Of a stretch of 64,000 nucleotides of DNA, positions 57,530-64,000 are shown in pieces. The position numbers and the translations under genes were made by a program. The notes beneath the pieces are model-generated. The model made no database searches. It worked only from the letters and a program-made list of their open reading frames with translations, and was not told the DNA's origin. The stretch covers positions 4,220,001 through 4,284,000 of the forward strand of contig NZ_CP109434.1 of the NCBI RefSeq assembly GCF_036227105.1, in the 5' to 3' direction. This DNA is from Amycolatopsis sp. NBC_01488. Its GTDB lineage: Bacteria; Actinomycetota; Actinomycetes; Mycobacteriales; Pseudonocardiaceae. Each line of letters opens with the position of its first letter. Position 1 is the stretch's first letter.

Positions 57530-57799
57530 CTAGGCGAGTTCGGCCGAAACGACCGACGGCAGCTCGCGCAGCCGGGTCAGCAGCGGCTCGGTCTCCTCGG
57601 CCGCCAGCAGGACGGCGCAGACCATGCTGCTCTCGCGGACGCCGTCCTTGATGTCGACGGACAGCTCGTGGACGAGGTGGCCGGCCAGGGCGCTGACCAG
57701 CGCCGGGATCTGTTCGGCGCCGCCGACGAAGTACGTGGCGATGCGGCGGCGCAGCAGCATCGCCGAACGGGCGGCGGGAACGGCGAAGGAAGTGGACAT
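57530..57799 (-). CDS. Small ACT-like domain protein
   Basis: 89-residue protein. The segment 'RRRIATYFVGGAEQIPALVSALAGHLVHELSVDIKDGVRESSMVCAVLLAAEETEPLLTRLRELPSVVSAEL' has the beta-alpha-beta-beta-alpha-beta pattern and ending of an ACT domain, as in the small subunit IlvM/IlvN. I cannot name it. GGGAG precedes the ATG. It is convergent with the amidotransferase gene and is preceded by a leader-like ORF and hairpin at 57869-57938. It could be a feedback regulator of amino-acid supply. Confidence 0.6.
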   Translation of the reverse strand: MSTSFAVPAARSAMLLRRRIATYFVGGAEQIPALVSALAGHLVHELSVDIKDGVRESSMVCAVLLAAEETEPLLTRLRELPSVVSAELA

Positions 57800-57868
57800 G
57801 GCGGATCTCCCGGATCGACGAGGATGAGATCGGGGCCAGGTCCCGGAGAAAGGGCGATCGACGGCGCT

Positions 57869-57938
57869 GCGCGCCGGCGACCTGGGTTCAGCCGGCGCGC
57901 CGGGTTACGAGTCGCGAGGACGTCATGAGGCGCTGCAC
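57869..57938 (-). promoter_or_regulatory. Possible leader-peptide attenuator
   Basis: On the minus strand a short ORF (GTG 57938 or ATG 57926 to TGA 57888) encodes 'MTSSRLVTRRAG' from the ATG. Its stop codon sits in the loop of a perfect 9-bp hairpin, CCGGCGCGC (57892-57900) with GCGCGCCGG (57869-57877). The peptide resembles the RLV..TRR core of actinobacterial ilvB leader peptides. A TAGCCT -10-like box lies just before the GTG, which would make it leaderless. It precedes the ACT-like gene. Confidence 0.35.
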
Positions 57939-58040
57939 GGCGACAGGCTAACACGATCACCGCGCACCGGGCCAACACCGGTCGAGCAGGCCGGTGACCG
58001 TGTCGACCCTCCCATCACGCGTGTCGTCCGGCCAGGTACC

Positions 58041-59000
58041 TCAGCCGGCCCGGATGACGCCCAGGCCGAGCGGGGTGATCTCGTGGATCTGCGACTTCCC
58101 GGACCGCGCGCTGGTGATCAGCCCACTGGCCCGCAGCACCGACGCGTGCTGGCTCGCCGTGGCCAGTGCGACGCCCGTCAGCTCGGCCAGCTCGCTCGTG
58201 TTGCAGCGGGTGACCGCGACCGTCATCAGCACCCGCGCCCGCGTCTGGCCGAGCAGCGCCGCCAGCGACGGGCCGGGCTCCGCGTCGCTGTCGAAGCGGG
58301 GGTTGCCGATCGAGTAGACCAGGACCGGCGGGCGGCCCGGGTCCTTGTACGTCGTCGGCATGCCGTGCGCGAAGAACGCCGGGATCAGGTGGAGGCCGCG
58401 GCCGTCGAGGTGGAGCTCCTGCTCGATCGGGAACCGCACACGCAGCACCGGCGGCGACCAGGTGATGTCCGGGTGCAGCGTCGAGAGCAGCAGCTGCGGG
58501 CCGCCGCGGTCCAGGCCGGCCTGCAGCCGGCGGCGGTCGCGGGCGACCACGCGGCGGACCGTGGCCCAGTCCGGGGCCACGCACTGGCGGTGGTAGTCGT
58601 GCAGGGCGGTGCCGAGGCGGCGCAGCTCGCGGGGCTCGCCGTCGGCCAGCCGGCGCAGCCACGGCGGGACGCGCGAGCCCTGCGCCGCCAGCTCGGCGAT
58701 GTCGGCGGCCAGGGCCGCCGGGGGTGTTTCGAGCACCGCCGAGACGCCGTCGCCGATCGTGGCGTGCCCGGCCGGGGTGAGGAAGTCCGGGCAGTACCCG
58801 TACGGCGGGACGGCCGACATCAGCAGCCGGCCGGACTCGGGCACCGCGGACCGCGACCCCTTCCGCCACCGGCCGAAGAACGGCTCGCCCTCCGGCCGCC
58901 GGATCCGGTAGCTGCTCATGAGCAGCTCCCACATCGGATCGGCGTCCCCGGCGATGGTCACGTTCGCCAGGTCCGCCTCCGTGAAGTGGATCTTCAGCAT
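58041..59000 (-). CDS. ArsR-type regulator with DUF5937 domain
   Basis: 319-residue protein. The long N-terminal region (DUF5937-like: 'LKIHFTEADLANVTIAGDADPMWELLMSSYRIRRPEGEPFFGRWR') precedes a C-terminal ArsR winged helix ('ALLGQTRARVLMTVAVTRCNTSELAELTGVALATASQHASVLRASGLITSARSGKSQIHEITPLG'). This architecture is frequent in actinomycetes, usually near transporters or biosynthetic genes. Lies between the biosynthetic cluster and the cvn operon and is divergent from the latter. Target unknown. Confidence 0.87.
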   Translation of the reverse strand: MLKIHFTEADLANVTIAGDADPMWELLMSSYRIRRPEGEPFFGRWRKGSRSAVPESGRLLMSAVPPYGYCPDFLTPAGHATIGDGVSAVLETPPAALAADIAELAAQGSRVPPWLRRLADGEPRELRRLGTALHDYHRQCVAPDWATVRRVVARDRRRLQAGLDRGGPQLLLSTLHPDITWSPPVLRVRFPIEQELHLDGRGLHLIPAFFAHGMPTTYKDPGRPPVLVYSIGNPRFDSDAEPGPSLAALLGQTRARVLMTVAVTRCNTSELAELTGVALATASQHASVLRASGLITSARSGKSQIHEITPLGLGVIRAG

Positions 59001-59519
59001 CGACGCACCGCCCTTTCCCGGACGAGAATAGCCACCGGTCGGGCGGGGTTTCGCGGCCGTGGGTGCGGCGACGTTTCGAGCAGGCCCGAAACGTCCCGGG
59101 GCCGGTTGACGCCGCCGTCGCGCCGCTGGCACGTTCTGGCCGTACCCCGGCGACGGGGTGGTGCGGGCCGGCTGGGGGTCGGCCTGGCCGTCTGGTCCGA
59201 AGTAGACGGTCCGGACCCGGGCGACCACGGTCCGCGCACGGCCCGCCGGCGGCCGGGGCGCTGCCCGGCCCGGCGGCACGGGCGGAAATTCACGGACACC
59301 ACAGGGTTTTCCGGCCGATCTTGAGGGCACGCTCACCCTCCGCGAAGGTAAAGAGCCGGGCTGTCGAAGCTCACCCTGCGTAGCTGGTGCGTACGGGGGA
59401 ACCGCCCGGCATTCCTTGACAGCGCCGTGGTGGCCGGAGTTATGTCTGCGTTCTGAATTCCGGGGAAAGTTCCAGGAAATCGTTCTCGGGCCACCGGTAC
59501 GAATCGAGCCACGCCACCG
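59001..59519. promoter_or_regulatory. Divergent promoter region of the ArsR and cvn genes
   Basis: 519 bp without a gene. GACGTTTCG (59070-59078) and CGAAACGTC (59087-59095) form a perfect 9-bp inverted repeat near the ArsR gene, a plausible autoregulatory operator. TTGACA (59416-59421) with TATGTC (59441-59446), spacing 19, is a possible cvn promoter. The rest, especially 59130-59290, is featureless GC-rich sequence. Confidence 0.5.
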
Positions 59520-61736
59520 ATGAAAGAAGACGAACCGCTTCGCCGTCGTTCCACCGCGTCGTGGAAACCCGGCACCTGGCGGCTGCGCACGAAGATCTCC
59601 GTCGTGCTGTTGCTGCCCGTCCTCGTCGCGCTGCTGCTGGCGGGCGGGCGGGTGCAGGCCGAACTCGCCCAGGCGGGCGCGCTCAGTGCGGTACGGGACC
59701 AAATGCCCGTCGTGCAAGGGATCGCCGAGCTCACCGGGCTCGTCGACGACGAGCTGATCCACGACGCCGCGGCCGCGCAGACCGCCGCGGTCGACGCGAA
59801 AGCCGCCGCCATCCGCCACGACGCCGAATTCGCGCAGCTCGACCCGGCGCTTTCCCGAGCGCTGGATGATCAATTGGGTAAATTGGCCGGCCTGCGCCAG
59901 CAGGACGGTTCCGCCGGTCAGAAAACTCCCGCCTACCACGACTTCGTCGTCAGCCTCAGTGAAATGATCCCCGGCATCGTCGCCCAGGCCGGGAATGCCG
60001 ATCTCGACGCTTCGGCCGACAGCGTGAAAGCATTGACGCAGCTGAGGGCGACGCTGGCCGGGCAGGAGGTCCCCGACGGACGGTCGGCGGACGCGCTCGC
60101 GGCGGCCGTCGCCGAGGAATCGGTGCTCACCGGGCAGATCCGCCGCGCCCTGCCCGCCGGTGCGGTGGCCGCGCGGTTCGCCGCCGCGACCATCCCCGGC
60201 GCCGGCGGGCCCGCGGCCAAGCGCGCGGCGCTCGAGGCCATCCTGGCCGACCAGGTGAAAACGCTTTCGGACGCGGTCGGCGCGCGGACCAACGTCACCC
60301 GGTCCGACGCGCTGCGCGACACCGCGCTGGTGATCGCGTCGCTGCTCGGTGCCCTCGCCATCGCGCTCGCCGTGGCCCGCTCGGTGGTCGTCCCGATCCG
60401 GCGGCTGCACGCGGCCGCGGTCGACACCGCGCGCCGCCGGCTGCCCGGCACCATCGAGCGGATCCGGGAGGGCGAGGACGTCGACTGGCAGGCGACCGAG
60501 CGGCTCCCGATCGACTCCGAGGAGGAGATCGGCCAGCTGGCCCGCGCCTTCGACGACATGCACCGGCAGGCGGTGCGGCTGGCCGTCGGCGAGCAGGCCG
60601 AGATGCGGATCCAGGTCAGCGAGATGTTCATGACGCTGTCGCGGCGCAGCCAGTCGCTGGTGGAGCTGCAGCTGTCGGTGATCGAGGACCTCGAAACCGA
60701 CGAACAGGACCCGCAGCGGCTGGCCGAGCTGTTCCAGATCGACCACATCGCCACCCGGCTCCGGCGCAACGGCGAGAACCTGCAGGTCCTGGCGGGTGGA
60801 CGACCGGTGCGCCGCGACATCGGGCCGGTCGCGACGGTCGAACTGCTGCGGGCCGCGACGTCGGAGGTCAAGGACTACCAGCGGGTCACGCTCGGCAACG
60901 CGCCGCGCGGGTCGGTGCAGTCCGAGGCCGCGGCCGACGTCGTGCACATCCTCGCCGAGCTGCTGGAGAACGCGATCCGGTCGTCCCCGCCGGACGAGCC
61001 GGTCGTGCTCACCGCCGACCGCGGCTTCGACGGCGGCGTGCTGATCGAGGTCGTCGACGTCGGCCTCGGCATGACCCGCGAAGACCTCGAGGCGGCGAAC
61101 GCGCGGCTGGCCGCCGGCGCGTCGGTGAGCCCGGAGACCACCCGCCGGATGGGCTTGTTCGTGGTGAGCAGGCTCGCCGCCTCCCACGGGATCACCGTGC
61201 GGCTGCGGCCCACGACCACGCGGACCGCGAGCGCCGGCATCACCGCCAGCGTGCACGTCCCCGGCGTGCTGATCCTGGTGGACCTGCCGTCGCGGTCCGC
61301 GCTGCCCCCGGCGGTCAACGGCACCGCCCGGCACGAGCTGGAACCCCGGTGGCCGGTCGAGGAGCCGCCCGCCGTCGCGGCGGACACGCCGATGCCCACG
61401 CCGATCTTCGACCAGATGCTGTCGCACTGGTTCGCCGAGACGCCCGCGAAACCGGCGCGGCCCGGCGAGTGGGCGACCCCGGCCGACGACGTCCGGCAGG
61501 CCGCCGAAGCCGCGGTCGGCACGCTCGACGACCTCGAGCTCACCGATTCGGGCCTGCCGACCCGGCAGCCGGGCGCGCAGCTCGCGCCGGGCTCGGTCGC
61601 CCCGCGGCAGCCGCAGCAGCCCGCCGACCCGTCGTTCCGGGACCCGGCCGCGGTGCGGAACAACCTTTCCCGGCACTACAGCGGTATGCGCGCGGCCCGC
61701 CACCGGGTCGCGGCCGACCCGAAGGGCCCGTCATGA
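59520..61736 (+). CDS. cvnA: Conservon sensor kinase-like protein CvnA
   Basis: 738-residue membrane protein. Helix 1 about residues 26-42, an extracytoplasmic nitrate-sensor-like domain, helix 2 about 275-292 ('ALVIASLLGALAIALAVAR'), HAMP region, then a HATPase_c domain with the N-box 'VVHILAELLENAIRSSPPDEPVVLT' and G-box 'DVGLGMTRED'. The phospho-accepting His region is atypical ('LSRRSQSLVELQLSVIEDLE'), as in other conservon kinases. A Pro/Ala-rich C-terminal tail follows. First gene of the cvnA-D operon, modelled as a membrane signalling complex resembling eukaryotic G-protein systems. Confidence 0.9.
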   Translation: MKEDEPLRRRSTASWKPGTWRLRTKISVVLLLPVLVALLLAGGRVQAELAQAGALSAVRDQMPVVQGIAELTGLVDDELIHDAAAAQTAAVDAKAAAIRHDAEFAQLDPALSRALDDQLGKLAGLRQQDGSAGQKTPAYHDFVVSLSEMIPGIVAQAGNADLDASADSVKALTQLRATLAGQEVPDGRSADALAAAVAEESVLTGQIRRALPAGAVAARFAAATIPGAGGPAAKRAALEAILADQVKTLSDAVGARTNVTRSDALRDTALVIASLLGALAIALAVARSVVVPIRRLHAAAVDTARRRLPGTIERIREGEDVDWQATERLPIDSEEEIGQLARAFDDMHRQAVRLAVGEQAEMRIQVSEMFMTLSRRSQSLVELQLSVIEDLETDEQDPQRLAELFQIDHIATRLRRNGENLQVLAGGRPVRRDIGPVATVELLRAATSEVKDYQRVTLGNAPRGSVQSEAAADVVHILAELLENAIRSSPPDEPVVLTADRGFDGGVLIEVVDVGLGMTREDLEAANARLAAGASVSPETTRRMGLFVVSRLAASHGITVRLRPTTTRTASAGITASVHVPGVLILVDLPSRSALPPAVNGTARHELEPRWPVEEPPAVAADTPMPTPIFDQMLSHWFAETPAKPARPGEWATPADDVRQAAEAAVGTLDDLELTDSGLPTRQPGAQLAPGSVAPRQPQQPADPSFRDPAAVRNNLSRHYSGMRAARHRVAADPKGPS

Positions 61737-62179
61737 GCACGCGGCAGGGAGGAGCGGAAGTGGCCGAGGGGTCCCGGAACTGGCTGGTCTCGTCGTTCAC
61801 GCAGGAGGTGCCCGGCGTCGCGCACGCCGCGCTCGTCTCGGCGGACGGCCTGCTCGTGGCGGCGAACGACACGATGCCGCGCGACCGGGCCGACCAGCTC
61901 TCGGCGATCGCGTCCGGCCTCTCGAGCCTCGCGCTCGGCACGGCCGACCTGTTCACCGCGGGCCGGGTCGTGCAGTCGGTCATCGAGATGGAGCAGGGCT
62001 TCCTGATGCTGATGAACGTCGGCGACGGCTCGAACCTGGTGGTGCTGGCCAACCCGGGCTGCGACATCGGCCTGGTCGGCTACGAGATGACGCTGCTGGT
62101 CGACCGGGTCGGGAAGATGGTCGAGACACCGGCGCGGCCCAGTCTGCACTCCCCGGCCGCCCCGGGGGCGAGCCGGTGA
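61733..62179 (+). CDS. cvnB: Roadblock/LC7-domain protein CvnB
   Basis: 148-residue protein with one roadblock/LC7 domain ('WLVSSFTQEVPGVAHAALVSADGLLVAANDTMPRDRADQLSAIASGLSSLALGTADLF', 'GFLMLMNVGDGSNLVVLANPGCDIGLVGYEMTLLVDRVG'). By analogy with the MglB/CvnB family it should act as a GTPase-activating or scaffold partner of CvnD. Overlaps cvnA by 4 bp. Confidence 0.92.
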   Translation: MSTRQGGAEVAEGSRNWLVSSFTQEVPGVAHAALVSADGLLVAANDTMPRDRADQLSAIASGLSSLALGTADLFTAGRVVQSVIEMEQGFLMLMNVGDGSNLVVLANPGCDIGLVGYEMTLLVDRVGKMVETPARPSLHSPAAPGASR

Positions 62180-62553
62180 CCGAAGGCCGGCGACGCGAAG
62201 GCGGGCGGCACGCGGCTTCGCTGGCCCGCCCGTACGCGTGGACCGCCGGCCGCACCCGGCCGACGGTCGACCTGGCGGTGGAAGCCCTCGTCGAGACGAC
62301 GCCGGAGGGGCGGACGGCGCCCTTCAGCCCGACCAACCCGCTGGCCGCGGTGACGCAGCTGTGCCTGCACCAGCGCTCGGTGGCGGAGGTCGCGGTGCAC
62401 CTGGGCGTGCCGCTGGGCGTGGCCCGGGTGCTCATCGGCGACCTGCTGGTCGCCGGCCAGGTGTCGATCCGCGACACGCTCACCGCGGACGCCTCCTTCG
62501 ACGAACGCAACGACCTGCTCGAAAGGGTCCTCAGTGGACTACGTGCACTCTGA
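62176..62553 (+). CDS. cvnC: DUF742 protein CvnC
   Basis: 125-residue protein. 'RPYAWTAGRTRPTVDLAVEALVETT' and the winged-helix-like 'QLCLHQRSVAEVAVHLGVPLGVARVLIGDLLVAGQVSIRD' are the DUF742 signature. The third component of conservons. GTG start overlaps cvnB; its end overlaps cvnD by 20 bp. Confidence 0.92.
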   Translation: MTEGRRREGGRHAASLARPYAWTAGRTRPTVDLAVEALVETTPEGRTAPFSPTNPLAAVTQLCLHQRSVAEVAVHLGVPLGVARVLIGDLLVAGQVSIRDTLTADASFDERNDLLERVLSGLRAL

Positions 62554-63160
62554 CAAGCGGATCACCTCGGCCAAGATCGTCGTGGCTGGCGGGTTCGGGG
62601 CGGGCAAGACGACGTTCGTCGGCGCCGTCTCCGAGATCGACCCGCTGCGCACCGAAGCCGTGATGACGGCCGCGGCCGTCGGCGTCGACCGGACCGAGGC
62701 GGTGCCGGGGAAGTTCGCCACGACGGTGGCGATGGACTTCGGCAGGCTCACCCTCGCCGACGACCTGATCCTCTACGTGTTCGGCACGCCGGGCCAGCAC
62801 CGGTTCTGGTTCATGTGGGACGACCTGGTCTGCGGCGCGGTGGCGGCGATCGTCCTGGTCGACACGCGCCGGCTGGCGGACTGCTTCGCGTCCATCGACT
62901 TCTTCGAGTCGCGCGGGCTGCCGTTCCTGGTCGCGGTCAACGAGTTCCAGGACACCCGCCAGCACCCGCCCGAGCAGGTGCGCGAAGCCCTCAAGATCCC
63001 GGCGGAGGTCCAGGTGATCACCTGCGACGCGCGGTCGCCGGAGTCGACGAAGCGGACCCTCATCGCCGCGGCCGAGTACGCGTTGGCCGCGTTGCACGCG
63101 CCACGCCTGCTTTCGGGGGGCCCAGGGGGGCTCGTTCCCCGGCCGGGGTCCGGGGTTTGA
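62534..63160 (+). CDS. cvnD: Small GTPase-like protein CvnD
   Basis: 208-residue ATP/GTP-binding protein. P-loop 'VVAGGFGAGKTTFVGAV' (about residues 17-33), switch region 'TTVAMDFGRLTL', G3-like 'FGTPGQHRFWFMWDDL' and the base-recognition region 'VAVNEFQD' instead of NKxD. GTG 62534 starts inside cvnC. The C-terminal 'GGPGGLVPRPGSGV' is encoded by the hairpin-forming GC-rich end and is probably not conserved. Confidence 0.92.
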   Translation: MDYVHSDKRITSAKIVVAGGFGAGKTTFVGAVSEIDPLRTEAVMTAAAVGVDRTEAVPGKFATTVAMDFGRLTLADDLILYVFGTPGQHRFWFMWDDLVCGAVAAIVLVDTRRLADCFASIDFFESRGLPFLVAVNEFQDTRQHPPEQVREALKIPAEVQVITCDARSPESTKRTLIAAAEYALAALHAPRLLSGGPGGLVPRPGSGV

Positions 63161-63168
63161 CCCCGGCC
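63141..63168 (+). terminator. Hairpin at the end of cvnD
   Basis: GGCCGGGGTC (63141-63150) and GACCCCGGCC (63159-63168) form a perfect 10-bp stem with an 8-base loop. The cvnD stop codon (63158-63160) is in the structure. It may terminate or attenuate transcription before the MHYT gene 30 bp further on. Confidence 0.6.
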
Positions 63169-63197
63169 GACACAGAAAGCCTGACAGGAGCACGGAA

Positions 63198-63962
63198 ATG
63201 ACGATGGACCACGACGACTTCGCGATGGGCCACTGGCTCGTCGTGCTGGCCTACCTGACTTCGGTGGTGGGCTGCGCGCTCGGGCTCGCCTGCACGCTGC
63301 AGGCGCGGACCACGGACAACGCGCGCACCCGGCTGACCTGGCTCGGACTCGCGGCGCTGTCGATCGGCGGTGTCGGCATCTGGGTCATGCACTTCATCGC
63401 GATGCTCGGGTTCTCGACGCCCGGGCTGCCGGTGCGCTACGACATCCTGCGCACGGCGCTGTCGGCGATCCTGTCGGTGGTGGCGGTGTTCTGCGGCCTG
63501 CTGGTGTTCGGCGTCCGCAACCGGTTCGCCTGGAAGCGGCTGCTGCTCGGCGGGCTGCTGACCGGGCTCGCGGTGAACGTCATGCACTACACCGGGATGT
63601 GGGCGGTCCAGGTCAAGGGCACGATCAGTTACGACCCGACCTTGGTGGCCCTGTCGGTGGTGATCGCGGTCGTCGCGGCGACGGCGGCGCTGTGGTTCAC
63701 GGTCGGCCTGGACAAGCTCCTGCCCCGCCTGGCAGCCGGCCTGGTGATGGGCGCGGCGGTGACTGGCATGCACTACACGGGCATGGCGGCGGTCCGGCTG
63801 CACCTGGACCCGGCGGCGCCGGACCCGTCGGGCGCGGAGGTGTTCTCGTTCCTGTTCCCGGTGTTCGTCCTGGCGGCACTGGCGATGGCGGTCCCGATCT
63901 GCGCGGTGTTGATGGCGTCGTCGAGTTCGGAGTCTCCGCGGCACACGACCTTGGTGCCGTGA
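63198..63962 (+). CDS. MHYT-domain integral membrane sensor
   Basis: 254-residue protein with seven predicted helices. Three MHYT-type motifs are visible: 'WVMHFIAML', 'NVMHYTGMWA' and 'TGMHYTGMAA', a layout proposed to bind copper and sense a gas such as O2, CO or NO. There is no output domain, so it would signal through a partner, perhaps the cvn complex. CAGGAG precedes the ATG. Its stop codon lies in the shortened palindrome copy 5. Confidence 0.9.
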   Translation: MTMDHDDFAMGHWLVVLAYLTSVVGCALGLACTLQARTTDNARTRLTWLGLAALSIGGVGIWVMHFIAMLGFSTPGLPVRYDILRTALSAILSVVAVFCGLLVFGVRNRFAWKRLLLGGLLTGLAVNVMHYTGMWAVQVKGTISYDPTLVALSVVIAVVAATAALWFTVGLDKLLPRLAAGLVMGAAVTGMHYTGMAAVRLHLDPAAPDPSGAEVFSFLFPVFVLAALAMAVPICAVLMASSSSESPRHTTLVP

Positions 63963-63990
63963 GGGAGAAACACTGTTCCCCACCCACGAC
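63956..63990. repeat. Shortened copy 5 of the dispersed palindrome
   Basis: GCCGTGAGGGAGAAACA followed directly by CTGTTCCCCACCCACGAC (to 63990). Compared with the full copies, the 10-base centre is mostly missing and the arms carry matching T-to-G and compensating changes (GAGTGAG to GAGGGAG; CTCACTC to CCCACCC), so pairing is largely kept. The MHYT stop codon (63960-63962) is in the left arm. Confidence 0.65.
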
Positions 63991-64000
63991 CGGGCCGGTG

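Noticed and set aside
58041..61703. 1220-codon minus-strand open frame spanning the ArsR and cvnA genes
   Set aside because: Only its last 320 codons (ArsR/DUF5937) show real domains; the rest is antisense to cvnA and is an effect of high GC at third positions.

Overview
The window is very GC-rich, strongly strand-coded DNA with frequent GTG/TTG starts and many 4-bp ATGA/GTGA overlaps. It carries a cvn (roadblock/DUF742/GTPase) operon, an ANTAR protein, a SARP regulator, a mycothiol-type DsbA-like protein and two ECF sigma factors. This fits a chromosomal segment of a filamentous actinomycete, most likely Amycolatopsis or a related Pseudonocardiaceae. No rRNA, tRNA or CRISPR was recognised.

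Layout. (1) 1-9.7 kb: a 17-bp-period repeat, then sigK-rskA-molybdopterin oxidoreductase-fasciclin lipoprotein, an LLM flavin oxidoreductase, a divergent TetR/quinone-oxidoreductase pair with a dense operator region, a decayed regulator and a FrnE-like protein. (2) 8.7-18.2 kb: a LacI-controlled locus (two sugar ABC permeases, a binding lipoprotein, GH51 arabinofuranosidase, GH35 beta-galactosidase, secreted GH30+ricin galactanase), best read as plant arabinogalactan use. (3) 18.7-32.6 kb: GAF-ANTAR protein, ECF sigma/SDR pair, RpiR-controlled MFS/GAF/amidohydrolase operon, aldo/keto reductase, tannase-family esterase, large LuxR (LAL) regulator and a Tat lipoprotein hydrolase. (4) 32.7-36.2 kb: DUF4383 and larB/larC/larE for the nickel-pincer cofactor, with no larA in view. 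(5) 36.3-40.6 kb: SARP regulator, MarR, an IS110-family element and a VOC protein.

(6) 40.85-57.5 kb is the most interesting region: a co-directional, tightly overlapping biosynthetic cluster. It encodes an AMP-forming ligase, DAHP synthase, an FAD enzyme plus a lyase that look like the CreE/CreD aspartate-nitrosuccinate (nitrite-producing) pair, a class IV aminotransferase, a DsbA-like protein, two ATP-grasp ligases plus a circularly permuted one, an MFS exporter, a cyclase-family hydrolase, a DUF362 protein and both anthranilate-synthase-type subunits. The inferred logic is: shikimate flux is pulled to anthranilate (or a related aminated chorismate), nitrite is made from aspartate for N-N or diazo chemistry, and several ATP-dependent ligases assemble an amide or peptide-like product that is exported. 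I do not recognise this combination as a known pathway.

(7) 57.5-64 kb: a small ACT-like protein behind a possible leader-peptide attenuator, an ArsR/DUF5937 regulator, the four-gene cvn operon and an MHYT membrane protein.

A nearly identical 46-bp perfect or near-perfect palindrome occurs four times (21753, 32614, 43586, 47961), with a shortened fifth copy at 63956. Each abuts or contains a stop codon, so it looks like a dispersed terminator-like element.
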